A stretch of 64,000 bases of DNA from Rufibacter sediminis (GCF_014269285.1 NZ_JACOAF010000030.1:310001-374000), one strand, 5' to 3'. Counted from the first letter of the stretch, positions 23,584 through 33,061 are shown. A program made the numbers and translations. Notes: generated by a model from the sequence alone, not told the origin.

Positions 23584-25965
23584 ATGTTAGTTGTAAAAAG
23601 AGACGGCCGCAGGGAATCGGTCAAGTTTGATAAAATCACGGCCCGCATAGAGAAACTGTGCTATGGCCTGAACATGTCGTTTGTAAGCCCTATAGAGGTG
23701 GCCAAAAAGGTGATTGACGGTATTTACGATGGCGTGACCACCGTAGAACTGGACAACCTGGCGGCGGAGACCTCGGCTTCGATGACCACCAAGCACCCCG
23801 ACTACGCCATTCTGGCGGCGCGTATTGCTATCTCCAGCTTGCACAAGGTGACGCAGAAATCGTTCTTCAACACCATGAAGCAGCTCTACACCTATGAAGA
23901 TCCAAAAACGGGTGAGAACGCTTCTCTGATTGCGAAAGATGTTTTTGACATCGTGAAGAAACACGCGGCCCTGCTGGACTCCAGCATCATCTATGACCGT
24001 GACTACAACTATGACTACTTCGGGTACAAGACCCTGGAGCGCTCGTACCTGCTGCGCCTGCACGGCAAGGTAGTGGAGCGTCCGCAGCACATGCTCATGC
24101 GGGTAGCGGTGGGTATTCACAAAGAAGACATTGAATCAGCCATTGAGACCTACAACCTCATGTCTGAGAAGTGGTTCACGCACGCCACGCCTACCTTGTT
24201 CAACGCCGGTACGCCTAAGCCGCAGCTGTCCAGCTGCTTCCTGCTCACCATGAAAGAGGACAGTATACCAGGCATCTATGACACCCTGAAGAACTGCGCC
24301 CTGATTTCGCAGAGCGCGGGCGGTATTGGCCTGGCGGCGCACAACATCCGGGCTACCGGTTCTTACATCAAAGGCACCAACGGTACGTCTAACGGCCTGG
24401 TACCAATGCTGAAAGTGTTCAACGATACGGCCCGTTACGTAGACCAGGGCGGCGGAAAGCGTAAAGGCGCGTTCGCGATTTATCTGGAGCCGTGGCACGC
24501 CGATATCTTTGAATTCCTGGATCTGCGCAAGAACCACGGCAAGGAAGAGATGCGGACCCGCGACCTGTTCCTGGCCCTCTGGACCCCAGACTTGTTCATG
24601 AAGCGCGTAGAGGCGAACGGCGACTGGAGCCTGATGTGCCCTAACGAGTGCCCGGGCTTATCTGAGACCTGGGGCAAGGACTTTGAGCGTCTGTATGAGA
24701 AATACGAGAAAGAAGGCCGCGCCCGCAAGACCGTGAAAGCACAGGAACTGTGGTTCGCAATCTTAGAAGCGCAAACTGAGACCGGTACGCCGTACATGCT
24801 GTTCAAGGACCACGCCAACGGCAAGTCCAACCAGCAGAACCTGGGTACTATCAAGAGCTCCAACCTGTGTACTGAGATCATTGAGTACACTGATGCCGAT
24901 GAGATTGCTGTGTGTAACCTGGCGTCTCTGGCCCTGCCGCGCTACATCAAAGAAGAGAAAGGCGTTAAAACCTTTGACCACCAGAAACTCTACGAGGTAA
25001 CGTACACGGTGACCAAGAACCTGAACAAGGTAATTGACATCAACTATTACCCGGTACCAGAAGCGAAGAAGTCCAACATGCGTCACCGCCCTATCGGGTT
25101 GGGCGTACAGGGTCTGGCCGATGCGTTCCTGCAACTGCGCATGCCGTTTGAAAGCGCCGAAGCCGCCCGCCTGAACAAGGAGATTTTCGAGACCATTTAC
25201 TTTGCGGCCATGACGGCTTCTAAGGATCTGGCCAAGAAGAACGGACCATATGAGACGTTTGAAGGCTCACCCATCAGCCGGGGTATCTTCCAGTTTGACA
25301 TGTGGGGCGTTACGCCAGACAGCGGCCGTTGGGACTGGGAAGCGCTGAGACAAGAAGTAGTAGAGCACGGCGTACGCAACTCTTTGTTAGTAGCGCCTAT
25401 GCCAACGGCTTCTACCTCGCAGATTCTGGGCAACAACGAAGGATTTGAGCCTTACACTTCTAACATCTATGTACGCCGCGTGTTGAGCGGGGAGTTCATG
25501 GTAGTGAACAAGCACCTCTTGAATGACCTGATCGCGCTGGGTCTGTGGAACGACCAAATGAAGAATGCCATCATCGCGGCCAACGGCTCGGTGCAGGGCA
25601 TCACCAACATTCCGCAGAACATCAAAGACCTGTACAAGACGGTGTGGGAAATCAGCCAGCGGACCATCATTGACATGTCGGCCGACCGCGGTGCCTACAT
25701 CTGCCAGAGCCAAAGCCTGAACCTGCACGTGTCTAACGTAAACTTCGGGAAGTTGACCTCTATGCACTTCCACAGCTGGAAGCGCGGCCTGAAAACCGGT
25801 ATGTACTACCTGCGCACCAAAGCCGCCGCCGATGCCATTAAGTTCACCGTGGAGAAACAAGCCGCCGAAACCCTGGCGCCCATGTACACCGCCGTTGAGC
25901 AGAACCTAAGCGACATGGCCTGTAGCCTGGATAACCCAGACGCTTGCGAGGCTTGCGGTAGCTAA
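23584..25965 (+). CDS. nrdA: Class Ia ribonucleotide reductase large subunit (R1)
   Basis: A 793-residue R1 protein. The N-terminal ATP-cone ([21 protein letters not shown]) gives overall allosteric control by ATP/dATP. The catalytic barrel includes [18 protein letters not shown] and [19 protein letters not shown], and the C-terminal CEACGS provides the redox cysteine pair that takes electrons from thioredoxin or glutaredoxin. Function: reduction of ribonucleoside diphosphates, with NrdB. A conventional terminator follows 23 bp after the stop. Confidence 0.97.
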   Translation: MLVVKRDGRRESVKFDKITARIEKLCYGLNMSFVSPIEVAKKVIDGIYDGVTTVELDNLAAETSASMTTKHPDYAILAARIAISSLHKVTQKSFFNTMKQLYTYEDPKTGENASLIAKDVFDIVKKHAALLDSSIIYDRDYNYDYFGYKTLERSYLLRLHGKVVERPQHMLMRVAVGIHKEDIESAIETYNLMSEKWFTHATPTLFNAGTPKPQLSSCFLLTMKEDSIPGIYDTLKNCALISQSAGGIGLAAHNIRATGSYIKGTNGTSNGLVPMLKVFNDTARYVDQGGGKRKGAFAIYLEPWHADIFEFLDLRKNHGKEEMRTRDLFLALWTPDLFMKRVEANGDWSLMCPNECPGLSETWGKDFERLYEKYEKEGRARKTVKAQELWFAILEAQTETGTPYMLFKDHANGKSNQQNLGTIKSSNLCTEIIEYTDADEIAVCNLASLALPRYIKEEKGVKTFDHQKLYEVTYTVTKNLNKVIDINYYPVPEAKKSNMRHRPIGLGVQGLADAFLQLRMPFESAEAARLNKEIFETIYFAAMTASKDLAKKNGPYETFEGSPISRGIFQFDMWGVTPDSGRWDWEALRQEVVEHGVRNSLLVAPMPTASTSQILGNNEGFEPYTSNIYVRRVLSGEFMVVNKHLLNDLIALGLWNDQMKNAIIAANGSVQGITNIPQNIKDLYKTVWEISQRTIIDMSADRGAYICQSQSLNLHVSNVNFGKLTSMHFHSWKRGLKTGMYYLRTKAAADAIKFTVEKQAAETLAPMYTAVEQNLSDMACSLDNPDACEACGS

Positions 25966-25988
25966 GAACTACTTTTGCTAATAAATAG

Positions 25989-26019
25989 AAAAAGGAGGCC
26001 CGAAACGGTCTCCTTTTTT
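25989..26019 (+). terminator. Terminator of nrdA
   Basis: A 12-bp stem (AAAAAGGAGGCC with GGTCTCCTTTTT, one G-U) and 6-nt loop, ending in a run of T. Confidence 0.88.
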
Positions 26020-26131
26020 GTTTGAACTGAAAAAAACATTAAATTCAAAAGAATTGATAGTCAGGCGAATGGGTTGAAGTTCAACCAAAAGCTATATTTA
26101 AATAAGACATAATAATTGTAATTTCAAGCCT

Positions 26132-27130
26132 ATGGACTTTTCTACCAAATTAAAATATGGGTATAAGGAAATAGTTGCTTTGCCCAAGTTTGAAGAAGAT
26201 ATAATAAGACTTTGTTCAAACATGGCAAACAAAACAGTTGAGATTCATGGGAAAGATTCTGTTAAAAATGAATTAGATAGCGATGAGCTTATCAATGAAG
26301 ATTTAAATAACTTAATTACTTACCAAATAGAAATCGGTGGGCTAAAGCTTTTGAAAGACTATGATTTAATCATTGACAATGAATACGTTTTATCCAAAAG
26401 AGCAGCAGCTATTGCATTTAGTATTGCATTCCATTTAGCCAATTGTTATAAAGAAATCGGCGCAAGGACAAGGCCTACACCTTGTATTTACAATAATGAT
26501 GCATTGGAGATTCTTGCGGAAAGAATTGTGAAGCATTGTTACGATTTACATATAAATTATCGTGTAGAATTTTCTACACTCAGGTTTTCTGATATTGATG
26601 GCTTAGTGAGTTTTTATATTGGGGATATAGTTTATAATAATTCAGAAATGGGATTTAAAGATTTTTTTAAAAAAAAGAGTATCCAAGATAGGGCTAATGA
26701 CATAGCACTTCAAATTGAAAAGAAGTTTAATACTAAGGTAATTAAATGCGGGGCTTTTGACAACACAAAAGAGCAATTCAATTCATTAGCATTTAATATG
26801 GTTAAACCTTCGAATGCGGAAAACCTATTCTTTTTCCTCTTGCCAGTAGATGATGAAAAGAATTTAATCACAAAAAATTACATTGAAAATTACAGACAAC
26901 TAAATGATTCAAGCTTATTTAGCTTGAACGGCAAACTTGCTGCCTTTGAATTTCAAAAGAATTTAATTAAATCCACTCAAGTTAAAGCCTTTTTACAAGC
27001 AGAGACAGGAAAAACAGTCTATGATTCTGGCTCTATGGACATAAGTGCTTACAAAGGCAATGAAAATGAGTTGGTTGGAATTCATGATATTGAAGATGCC
27101 AAATATCTTTTCTTTAGGTTCTATAGTTGA
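26132..27130 (+). CDS. AT-rich orphan gene, unknown function
   Basis: A 332-residue protein in a gene far richer in A and T than both flanks, with many AAA, AAT and TTA codons. No signal peptide or membrane segment; probably cytoplasmic and mixed alpha/beta. Local features are a short Lys/Phe run (KDFFKKKSIQDRAND) and LFFFLLPVDDEKN, but no motif that I can assign. It follows the nrdA terminator and precedes a repeat-rich gap, so it stands alone as its own unit. Composition and isolation suggest recent acquisition. Function is unknown. Confidence 0.7.
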   Translation: MDFSTKLKYGYKEIVALPKFEEDIIRLCSNMANKTVEIHGKDSVKNELDSDELINEDLNNLITYQIEIGGLKLLKDYDLIIDNEYVLSKRAAAIAFSIAFHLANCYKEIGARTRPTPCIYNNDALEILAERIVKHCYDLHINYRVEFSTLRFSDIDGLVSFYIGDIVYNNSEMGFKDFFKKKSIQDRANDIALQIEKKFNTKVIKCGAFDNTKEQFNSLAFNMVKPSNAENLFFFLLPVDDEKNLITKNYIENYRQLNDSSLFSLNGKLAAFEFQKNLIKSTQVKAFLQAETGKTVYDSGSMDISAYKGNENELVGIHDIEDAKYLFFRFYS

Positions 27131-27170
27131 GTTCTTTTCAAAAGTATTCAAGTCCTTCGATTTTTTGCCA

Positions 27171-27251
27171 TTGTTGGTGTTTTCACCAACAATCTAAACT
27201 GCGGTTCTTATAACAGCCGTAATTCCGCTTGCTGGTGATAACACCAGCAAG
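27171..27251. repeat. Two small palindromes of the TTGGTG/CACCAA kind
   Basis: TTGTTGGTG-TTTT-CACCAACAA (27171-27192) and CTTGCTGGTG-ATAA-CACCAGCAAG (27228-27251). A relative of the first (GGTGTTCTCACCAACAAC) is at 38448-38475. They lie downstream of the orphan gene and could form hairpins. Confidence 0.6.
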
Positions 27252-27273
27252 GGCGAAGCAGAGATAGCTTCTG

Positions 27274-27316
27274 GCTTTCTGTTTTCTGCCTAAAATCGTA
27301 AAAACAGGCTAAAAGC
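27274..27316 (+). repeat. GTTTT/AAAAC palindrome, copy 10 (degenerate)
   Basis: GCTTTCTGTTTTCTGCC and AAAAACAGGCTAAAAGC; right arm near consensus, left arm scrambled. Confidence 0.5.
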
Positions 27317-27477
27317 AGCAAAGAGCTATATCTTTAGCGAACAGCAGAATAGCCACGAAACAATAGGAATAATCCTCAAGTAGAACCGCAATACCTTTTT
27401 ATAAAGCTACGAGGGAATTAGAAAGTGTATCAGCATTTGCTGTAGTTTCTGCGCAAGGTCACTAAAGATGAGATAAG

Positions 27478-27624
27478 ATGATGAAAGGAAATGACATCTT
27501 CGTCGATGCCCAAAAGGAGTTGAAGCAAGATTTGGCTCAACTGGAGAATGGCGAGGTAGAATTTATTGACATAAATCAATTAGATCAGGAGTTGGAGAAC
27601 ACCCTCTCCTCTCTGTCATCCTGA
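27478..27624 (+). pseudogene. 48-codon remnant ending in a MITE, possibly an antitoxin-like gene
   Basis: ATG-ATG start, then an acidic helical sequence (KGNDIFVDAQKELKQDLAQL, EVEFIDINQLDQELE). The last codons and the TGA stop are supplied by the left inverted repeat of the element at 27614. The style is that of small Bacteroidota antitoxin or addiction-module proteins, but no toxin gene follows. I read it as the 5' part of a gene cut by the insertion; the assignment is weak. Confidence 0.4.
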
Positions 27625-27703
27625 AAGGATCTTGGCGGCAAGCTGTAGAAGCGTAAGAACAAATGCATTCCTAGTTCGCACATAAGATCCTTTCAGGATG
27701 ACA
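27614..27703. repeat. MITE-like element C with 20-bp perfect inverted repeats
   Basis: TGTCATCCTGAAAGGATCTT at 27614-27633 and its exact complement at 27684-27703, enclosing 50 bp. No coding content. No other copy was noticed in the window. Confidence 0.8.
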
Positions 27704-27872
27704 AAGTGGGGTGAAATCAGCGGATAAAATGTAAACAAAAGAACCTGCCCGGGTGCGCTTGAATCAGAGGCGTGGCAGGTATTATTGAGGCGAAAGAATC
27801 ACTTGATCGGCTTAAGTACAAATTCGAGAGTAGTAATATTTCAATTATAGGCTCACAAGCTAAAGCCTTCCC

Positions 27873-27910
27873 AGCTTTGGCCTTCTTTCCCAAAAACAGG
27901 CTCTAAACGG
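27873..27910 (+). repeat. GTTTT/AAAAC palindrome, copy 11
   Basis: Arms CCAGCTTTGGCCTTCTTT and AAAAACAGGCTCTAAACGG, 43 bp before the next start codon. Confidence 0.55.
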
Positions 27911-27952
27911 GCCAGCATCCGTATAGATACGGCAGTACCAATTTCAATTTTC

Positions 27953-28795
27953 ATGCATAAGTACACGTTTGCGCTACTCACGTTAGTAGGCAGCCTGTTG
28001 TTTTCCTGCCAATCTTCTACAGAAACGTCCACGCCCGCCGCAGAAGCAGACGCTCCCGCCGTCGCCGAGGCAGGGCCAGAGCTTCGTCTCCGGTCTGAGC
28101 GCATCCAGCGGCAATCAGACCTTTGCCAGGCAGACACCTGCGCCAAGGTAGACATCCAGTATCTCGTAGCCGAGGGTGGCCCAACGGCCCTGCGCGATTC
28201 CGTGAACCAGTACGTACGGCGGTACCTGCTTCGGCAGCAGCTCACCAACAACCCAGACGCCAACCTTACCCAACCCGGCAATCCCGCGGAGTTGACCGCG
28301 CAGGAGTTCCTGCTCCAATATGCGTCCAGCCGAAAGGAATTCCCGGAGGCGGCGACCAACATGGGGTGGCAACTGACCATCTCCTCTGAGGCACTGCACC
28401 AAACCCCTGCGCTGGTCTCCCTGAAGCTGACTTCCGTGGGTTACAGCGGCGGGGCGCATGGCTATGCCGTGACTACCCTGCAAAGCTTTGACAGCACCGG
28501 TCACGCGCTTCAGGTACAAGAGATGGTCACGGATACTGTGCAGCTCCGGAAACTGGTGGAGCAGGAATTCAGGGAAGTGCGGAAGCTAGGGAAGGAGTCT
28601 TTGGAGCAGCAGGGCTTTTACACCCAGGCCGGTCACCTGCCGTTCCCGCAGAACGCCGCCCTCACTCCTAAGGGCCTGCACCTGTACTACAACGCCTACG
28701 AGGTAAACGCCTACGCCTTCGGGCCGACGGACATTCTGCTGCCGTATGCGCAGATCAGCTCCCTGCTTAAACCTGTCTACCAACCTCAGCCTTAA
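27953..28795 (+). CDS. DUF3298/DUF4163-domain lipoprotein (RsiV-like fold)
   Basis: A 280-residue lipoprotein (lipobox FSC, Cys19, after LLTLVGSLLFS). After a Glu/Ala-rich linker, residues 60-270 have the DUF4163 plus DUF3298 layout: VDIQYLVAEGG, then SVGYSGGAHGYAV with the typical GGAH turn, and LHLYYNAYEVNAYAFGPTDI, the usual C-terminal block. The same fold occurs in the anti-sigma factor RsiV and periplasmic lipoproteins. Known role in this subgroup: none established. The convergent gene downstream is separated by a palindrome. Confidence 0.8.
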   Translation: MHKYTFALLTLVGSLLFSCQSSTETSTPAAEADAPAVAEAGPELRLRSERIQRQSDLCQADTCAKVDIQYLVAEGGPTALRDSVNQYVRRYLLRQQLTNNPDANLTQPGNPAELTAQEFLLQYASSRKEFPEAATNMGWQLTISSEALHQTPALVSLKLTSVGYSGGAHGYAVTTLQSFDSTGHALQVQEMVTDTVQLRKLVEQEFREVRKLGKESLEQQGFYTQAGHLPFPQNAALTPKGLHLYYNAYEVNAYAFGPTDILLPYAQISSLLKPVYQPQP

Positions 28796-28842
28796 CAGCG
28801 GCCGCACGCATCCTTCTACTCAGTGATCAGCCACAAGAAAAA

Positions 28843-28888
28843 ACCTTGTTTTAGGCCTACTTTCAGAAAAGCAGGCCCAAAACAAGGT
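28843..28888. repeat. GTTTT/AAAAC palindrome, copy 12 (between convergent genes)
   Basis: Arms ACCTTGTTTTAGGCCTACTTTC and GAAAAGCAGGCCCAAAACAAGGT, lying between two gene 3' ends (28795 and 28920). Outer ACCTTG/CAAGGT is copy-specific. Position fits a bidirectional terminator. Confidence 0.8.
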
Positions 28889-28919
28889 GCTGGCACTAAC
28901 TATATAGTTGGGGATATAC

Positions 28920-29720
28920 TTACATTAGATAGGTGTACACCGTCTCAAAGGCGGTGCCATTGGCGGGTGTAGTGATCTTTTTCACGGGCAGGTTATGGGC
29001 GTTGTACTCGTAGGTGAAGGTGGTGACGCGCTGCTCGCCCGAGGCCAGCGTGGTGGTGACTTTGCCGGGGTTGTTCCGGTACAGGATGATGTTGGGCGTG
29101 AACAGGAACTCGGCGAGGTGCTGCACAGCTTTCTTGGTGTCATAGCCTTCGTACTTGCTTTTCTGCACCTGCTCCCAGGCCGCACCAGCGGTAGGGCGAC
29201 GGTACATGGTGAGCTCAGTGAGATTGCTGTTGGTGTCATAGGTGTATGTGACCTTGTTGGTCTCGCGGGGCACGGTAGCGTCGGGGTCTTTGTAAAAGCT
29301 GTAGCGGGTGATTAGCCGGCCGTTCAGGTCGTATTCAAAGGTATGGTAACTCTCTACTTTGGCATTGATCAGTTCGTCTAGCCGGTAAAGCTGGTTAGAG
29401 GCAGTGTAGAAATAGGCGTTCTCGGTGTCCAGCAAAGGGCCATCGGTGCGCAGGTAGGCAATGCGGCCCATGTTGTCATACACCACCTCGCTGGTAGACT
29501 GCTCGTTTTCATTGAAGGCCAAAGAGCCCATGCCCACCATCTTGGTCAGCCATCCGGAGGCCGAGTACTGAAACTCGCGGCTGTCGCCTTGGTTCGTGGC
29601 TATCTTGGCGAGGAAGATGGGCGAGGAAGTGGCAGAAGGTTCCGGGTCTTCCAGATCGCACCCAGAGAGCAACAGACTGACAAAGAAGAGAAAGGTGAGT
29701 TTACTGACAAACGTTTTCAT
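28920..29720 (-). CDS. Lipoprotein with YD-repeat-like sequence (DUF4595-like)
   Basis: A 266-residue lipoprotein (lipobox LLSGC, then DLEDPEP). The mature protein is made of tyrosine-rich beta segments such as YDNMGRIAYLRTDG, FEYDLNGRLITRYS and YTYDTNSNLTELTMY, the YD/RHS-like pattern of Bacteroidota DUF4595 lipoproteins. Surface or periplasmic location is likely. There is no toxin domain or RHS cage length, so it should not be taken as an RHS toxin. Function unknown. Confidence 0.72.
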   Translation of the reverse strand: MKTFVSKLTFLFFVSLLLSGCDLEDPEPSATSSPIFLAKIATNQGDSREFQYSASGWLTKMVGMGSLAFNENEQSTSEVVYDNMGRIAYLRTDGPLLDTENAYFYTASNQLYRLDELINAKVESYHTFEYDLNGRLITRYSFYKDPDATVPRETNKVTYTYDTNSNLTELTMYRRPTAGAAWEQVQKSKYEGYDTKKAVQHLAEFLFTPNIILYRNNPGKVTTTLASGEQRVTTFTYEYNAHNLPVKKITTPANGTAFETVYTYLM

Positions 29721-29845
29721 AAAAAAGCAAAAGTGAGTTCTGGTATTCTTTACTCAGAAGAGCCTTTAACCCACCGGAAGGTTGCACGGGCGCCGCAAGA
29801 ACTGTCCTTTTTCATGATTTCTCCGGATACAAACAAAGGAATCCC

Positions 29846-29908
29846 CGTTTTCGGCCCGGAAACATAAAACAAGGCCCAAACCGCCGATGGCTGCTTTCGG
29901 CCTTGTTT
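29846..29908 (+). repeat. GTTTT/AAAAC palindrome, copy 13 (composite)
   Basis: A jumbled region with CGTTTTCGGCC and GGCCCAAACCG overlapping a second inverted pair AAACAAGGCC/GGCCTTGTTT. It looks like two degenerate copies merged. Confidence 0.45.
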
Positions 29909-29926
29909 CCCGATTTCGGCTTGAAA

Positions 29927-29960
29927 ACAGAAAGGAAGCCCGCGTAGGCTTCCTTTCTGT
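29927..29960 (-). terminator. Hairpin terminator downstream of the DUF421 gene
   Basis: A perfect 14-bp stem (ACAGAAAGGAAGCC) with a 6-nt loop, followed on the - strand by TTTTC. It is 225 bp past the DUF421 stop. Most likely a terminator. Confidence 0.65.
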
Positions 29961-30184
29961 TCTATATAGCATTTTCTATATACAAGATCCCTTCTTCCTG
30001 ACGCGGGGAAGTTTAAAGCAGCGCTCCGGGCAAGCTTCCAACCCTTTCAGCAGCAGGTCCCCGGCAAGTTGCCTGACGTTTCCGCTCCCTTATCTTTGGT
30101 TCGCTAGGTGCATCGGTCTTCATTAGGATAGTGCATGACGATGCTTTTGGCGGCCAGCAGACGGAAACCTGCCGAGGCGGGGTT

Positions 30185-30691
30185 TTATTTGTCTTCCTTG
30201 TAAATGATGCTGATTTTGCCGCTACGTTCCAGGCAGGCAGTTTCTATTTTATTGATGTCCAGGGGACCGCCCTGGGCCCGCATGGTTTCCACAATATCGT
30301 TCTCGGTGATGCTGTGCGCCCGCATTTCCTCTTTCAACAGCTTGCCGTCCTTCACCAGCGCGGCTGTTTTGCCTTTGATGAAGTTACTCACCCCGTGCCC
30401 GTGCCCGAACCGGAACGCCACCGAGGCCAAGATCCGGTGCAGGAGCACCAGCACCAAACCGGCGGCCAGGGTAGGGAAGAAAGGAGAAGTTCCGGTAATG
30501 GCCCGGCTCATAATGGAACCGTACATGATGCCCAGCACAATGTCAAAAGCGCTCTGCTGCCCGAAAATGCGCTTGTTGGCAATGCGCACGTACGTGAGGG
30601 AGATAAAAAATACGAGCACCGACCTGAGAGACATTTGCCACCAGTTCAGGTCTTTCTGCCCCAGCCCTAAGATAAATTCCAGTGTTTCCAT
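30185..30691 (-). CDS. DUF421 (YetF-like) membrane protein
   Basis: A 168-residue protein with three hydrophobic segments in the first 95 residues (SLRSVLVFFISLTYVRI, SAFDIVLGIMYGSIMS, LAAGLVLVLLHRILASVAF) and a C-terminal YetF domain with LVKDGKLLKEEMRAHSITEN and a following ETMRAQGG. This is the standard DUF421/YetF layout. In Bacillus, YetF-type proteins sit in the membrane with a soluble C-terminal domain; the biochemical role is not settled. It is monocistronic. Confidence 0.85.
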   Translation of the reverse strand: METLEFILGLGQKDLNWWQMSLRSVLVFFISLTYVRIANKRIFGQQSAFDIVLGIMYGSIMSRAITGTSPFFPTLAAGLVLVLLHRILASVAFRFGHGHGVSNFIKGKTAALVKDGKLLKEEMRAHSITENDIVETMRAQGGPLDINKIETACLERSGKISIIYKEDK

Positions 30692-30789
30692 CCCAAACCA
30701 GAACGGTTTAGGAAAGAGAGGGTTGCGGTACGGGCAGAACTAAGATTCCCTGCGCAGGCCTAACATAGTAGAGCGTTTTTTCCGCTGTT

Positions 30790-30828
30790 CTGTTTTGGGG
30801 CTTAAATCCAGAAAACGGCTCCAAAACG
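30790..30828 (+). repeat. GTTTT/AAAAC palindrome, copy 14
   Basis: Arms GTTTTGGGGCTTAAATC and GAAAACGGCTCCAAAAC around loop CA, in the gap between two - strand genes. Confidence 0.7.
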
Positions 30829-30925
30829 CTTCTCTTTGATAGAGGCTTTCCGTCAGGGAAAAGAATTAGGTGGGCTTTGGTTTTTGAAGGCAGAAAACAG
30901 GACGCGCGGGTACTGAGGCGCTTTC

Positions 30926-31342
30926 CTAGAACTCCTGCATGAGCCAGCGAAGGGCTTCTTCCTCGTCCTGAAAACTTTTGAGGGTAAGATCGTCCAGGTC
31001 ACCGGCGCGCTGGATGAGGTGTTCAATGGCTTCTACCTGCTTCTCATCTTCTGAGGGGAGAAACGCCATGCGGCGCAGCGGACCGGCCAGGTACGCAGGC
31101 ACCACGTGCTCCTCTACCCAGTTTCTGTCTTCCTCAGAAAACGCCTTCATTTTCCGGTCATCGGCGAGCCAGCGGGTAAGCCGGTATTTGTCCATCACGT
31201 AGGCGCAAATCAGCAGCGCCTCCTGTAAATCAGCGCCGGTGAGTTTGCCTCGCCAGACGGCCATTCCCAGCGAGCGCTCCAGATCATACCGCACCGTGAA
31301 GGCATGGCTTTCGTAATAGACAGACGGTAAAAGTAGGGGCAT
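30926..31342 (-). CDS. STAS/SpoIIAA-like small protein, paralogue 1
   Basis: A 138-residue cytoplasmic protein with VYYESHAFTVRYDLERSLG near the N-terminus and the motif RLTRWLADDRKMKAFSEED in the middle, ending WLMQEF. It seems to have the alternating beta/alpha pattern of STAS-like (SpoIIAA) folds, and proteins with a WLAD(D/N)RKM motif are frequent in Hymenobacteraceae. The function is not established. A damaged paralogue with the same motif (WLADNRKMKAI) lies 291 bp upstream, so the pair arose by duplication. Confidence 0.65.
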   Translation of the reverse strand: MPLLLPSVYYESHAFTVRYDLERSLGMAVWRGKLTGADLQEALLICAYVMDKYRLTRWLADDRKMKAFSEEDRNWVEEHVVPAYLAGPLRRMAFLPSEDEKQVEAIEHLIQRAGDLDDLTLKSFQDEEEALRWLMQEF

Positions 31343-31633
31343 GCCAGAGCAGTAGTACCGGAGGACACGTTGCGGGGGCTAGCAAACAGTGCTACAACTG
31401 TCCAGTGTTACTACAAAAATAGAAGTTTTCTACTAAAAACCGAGGCAAAAGAGCGGCATATTTATATTCAGGCAACATTACGCCGCAGCAAGCCCGCTTT
31501 CAGGCCTTAAACCGAAAACCACTGGAAAAAGAGCTAAGCACCCATGAACGACGACCCGCTCCTCTTGGGCCAGGGTCCAGTCACAGGACAAAGTTTCTGC
31601 CTGATTCACCCTTGGCCATACCGCACCCGAAGC

Positions 31634-32074
31634 TTACTTCAGGTCTTTGCTTTGAGGATTGGTGGAGACCGCCGAGGGAGCCATCAGCCAGAGCAGCGCC
31701 TCACTTTCATCTTTGAAATCACAGAACGCCAAGTGATCAATGCCGCCAGCCCGCTGTAGCATCTGCTCTACGGCCATCTTGTTGAACAGGTCTTCAGACA
31801 CCAGGGTAGCCATGCGCCGCAGCGAACTATGCAACAGGCGGGGTATGATGGTCTCTACAAACCATTGCTGGTCGGCCTGCCGGATGGCTTTCATCTTCCG
31901 GTTATCCGCGAGCCAGCGGGTGGGGGCCTTCTCCTCTATCAGGGCTATACAGACCGAGGCCGCTTCCTGAAACTCCTGGCTATTCAGGAACCCATTCCAC
32001 ACGGCAAACGCCATAGAACGCTACTCGTCAAAAGATAGGGTAAGCACATGGTTTTGGTAAACTATTTTCCTCAT
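31634..32074 (-). pseudogene. STAS-like paralogue 2, broken by an in-frame amber codon
   Basis: From the ATG at 32074 the frame reads MRKIVYQNHVLTLSFDE, then TAG (32021-32023), then RSMAFAVWNG and on to 31634. Against paralogue 1 (YDLERSLGMAVWRG) the amber sits exactly where Glu is expected, one base from GAG. The downstream part keeps the diagnostic WLADNRKM and SEALLWLM motifs and could still be made from an internal ATG at 32014, lacking the first beta strand. Probably a recent nonsense pseudogene. Confidence 0.7.
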
Positions 32075-32604
32075 CTGGTATCCACTTGCACAGCCTGGCT
32101 CCTCTTTACGTTTGCCTGAGGGGAGCACCTGCGTCTGGCTCTTTTTACATTATTTTCATCTCTCAACCAACCGCCTTTTAAGCGATGATTCACCTGGAAG
32201 GCAGCATTTCTGCCGGATAGGCGCCTCAGGGCACCTGGCTAGAAAGCATCACCAGCAAAAACGACGGTACTGTTTTTTCCGCTCCCGTTACAGCTCACGC
32301 ACTGCCCTTCCGGCGCAGCAGCTGCTTTCCTGCTGGTATTTATACGGAGGAAGTGCAGGAAGGTACAGGCTCTCCCGTGAAAAATCGTCTCTAATTACTA
32401 CCTCCTGGCAACCTTTCTCCTCCCTGCAATCTGCCTTCCTTGCCAGTTGTATTTTGCCTGTCAACTGCCTGACAAAATTTCACACGTCCCTTGTTTTTCG
32501 CTTGCCATTCTGTCTGAACCTTGCTTTAAAAAGGCCTTTTCTTGCATTGGTATGCGCTTTGCAATACGTCCTCTGAAAATATAGAAAGGACGAGGAGAAG
32601 CACC
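32075..32604. other. 530 bp without a recognisable gene
   Basis: An open frame exists on the + strand (32112-32576), but its translation is rich in Cys, Arg, Ser and His with no domain-like character. No palindrome-family copy or clear hairpin was noticed. It may hold the promoter of the hsp20 pair. Confidence 0.4.
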
Positions 32605-32985
32605 ATGAAACTCATAAAAGATAAAAAGTTCTTAAAGAACATCGCTCAATATATAGATGTCACCAACACCATTGGGGGTGGGGTAGTCCAGCCGCAGGTG
32701 AACATGGTGAAACGGAAAAAGGAAGCCATTCTGCAGGTAGCGTTACCGGGCGTGTCTCCTGAGCAGTACCAGGTTCTCCTGGACAAAAACCAGCTCACCG
32801 TAATGGCGCTGCACCACAGTGCCCAACACCCCGAGATGCAGGCGCCCTTATTCCACCAGAACTTCCTGTTGCCGCCCCACGTGGATTTCAACAGCCTGAA
32901 GGTGGTACATGAAAACCAGGCGCTCCGGATTCATATTCCGTACCTGCCGCAAGGACCCCGGTTTCTGGAAATTGAGCAATGGTAA
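32605..32985 (+). CDS. Divergent Hsp20/alpha-crystallin-like protein
   Basis: A 126-residue protein with an alpha-crystallin-like domain: VNMVKRKKEAILQVALPGV matches strand beta-2/3 with the conserved A-LPGV, and FLLPPHVDFNSLKVVHENQALRIHIP matches the FxLPxxVD-A-x-NGVLxI-xP block. The usual N-terminal region and C-terminal I-x-I anchor are weak or missing. The start at 32605 has a strong GAGGAG ribosome site. It sits 136 bp before a canonical hsp20 on the same strand, so both likely respond to stress together. Confidence 0.75.
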   Translation: MKLIKDKKFLKNIAQYIDVTNTIGGGVVQPQVNMVKRKKEAILQVALPGVSPEQYQVLLDKNQLTVMALHHSAQHPEMQAPLFHQNFLLPPHVDFNSLKVVHENQALRIHIPYLPQGPRFLEIEQW

Positions 32986-33021
32986 GCAACTAAGCAGGTG
33001 CCGGAGAGAGTCCATCACAAA

Positions 33022-33061
33022 CTGTTTCCGGCCCCTTTTTCCATAAACGGCCTCAAAACGG
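33022..33061 (+). repeat. GTTTT/AAAAC palindrome, copy 15 (imperfect)
   Basis: CTGTTTCCGGCCCCTTTTT and ATAAACGGCCTCAAAACGG, 37 bp past the first hsp20-like gene. Confidence 0.55.

Noticed and set aside
14681-32074. Reassignment of TAG as a sense codon
   Set aside because: TAG ends other intact genes here (for example at 12705, 18399, 34915 and 57682), so genome-wide recoding is unlikely; partial suppression is left open as a finding.
32112-32576. A 154-codon + strand frame before the hsp20 pair
   Set aside because: Cys/Arg/Ser/His-rich translation, no ribosome site, no family features; treated as non-coding.
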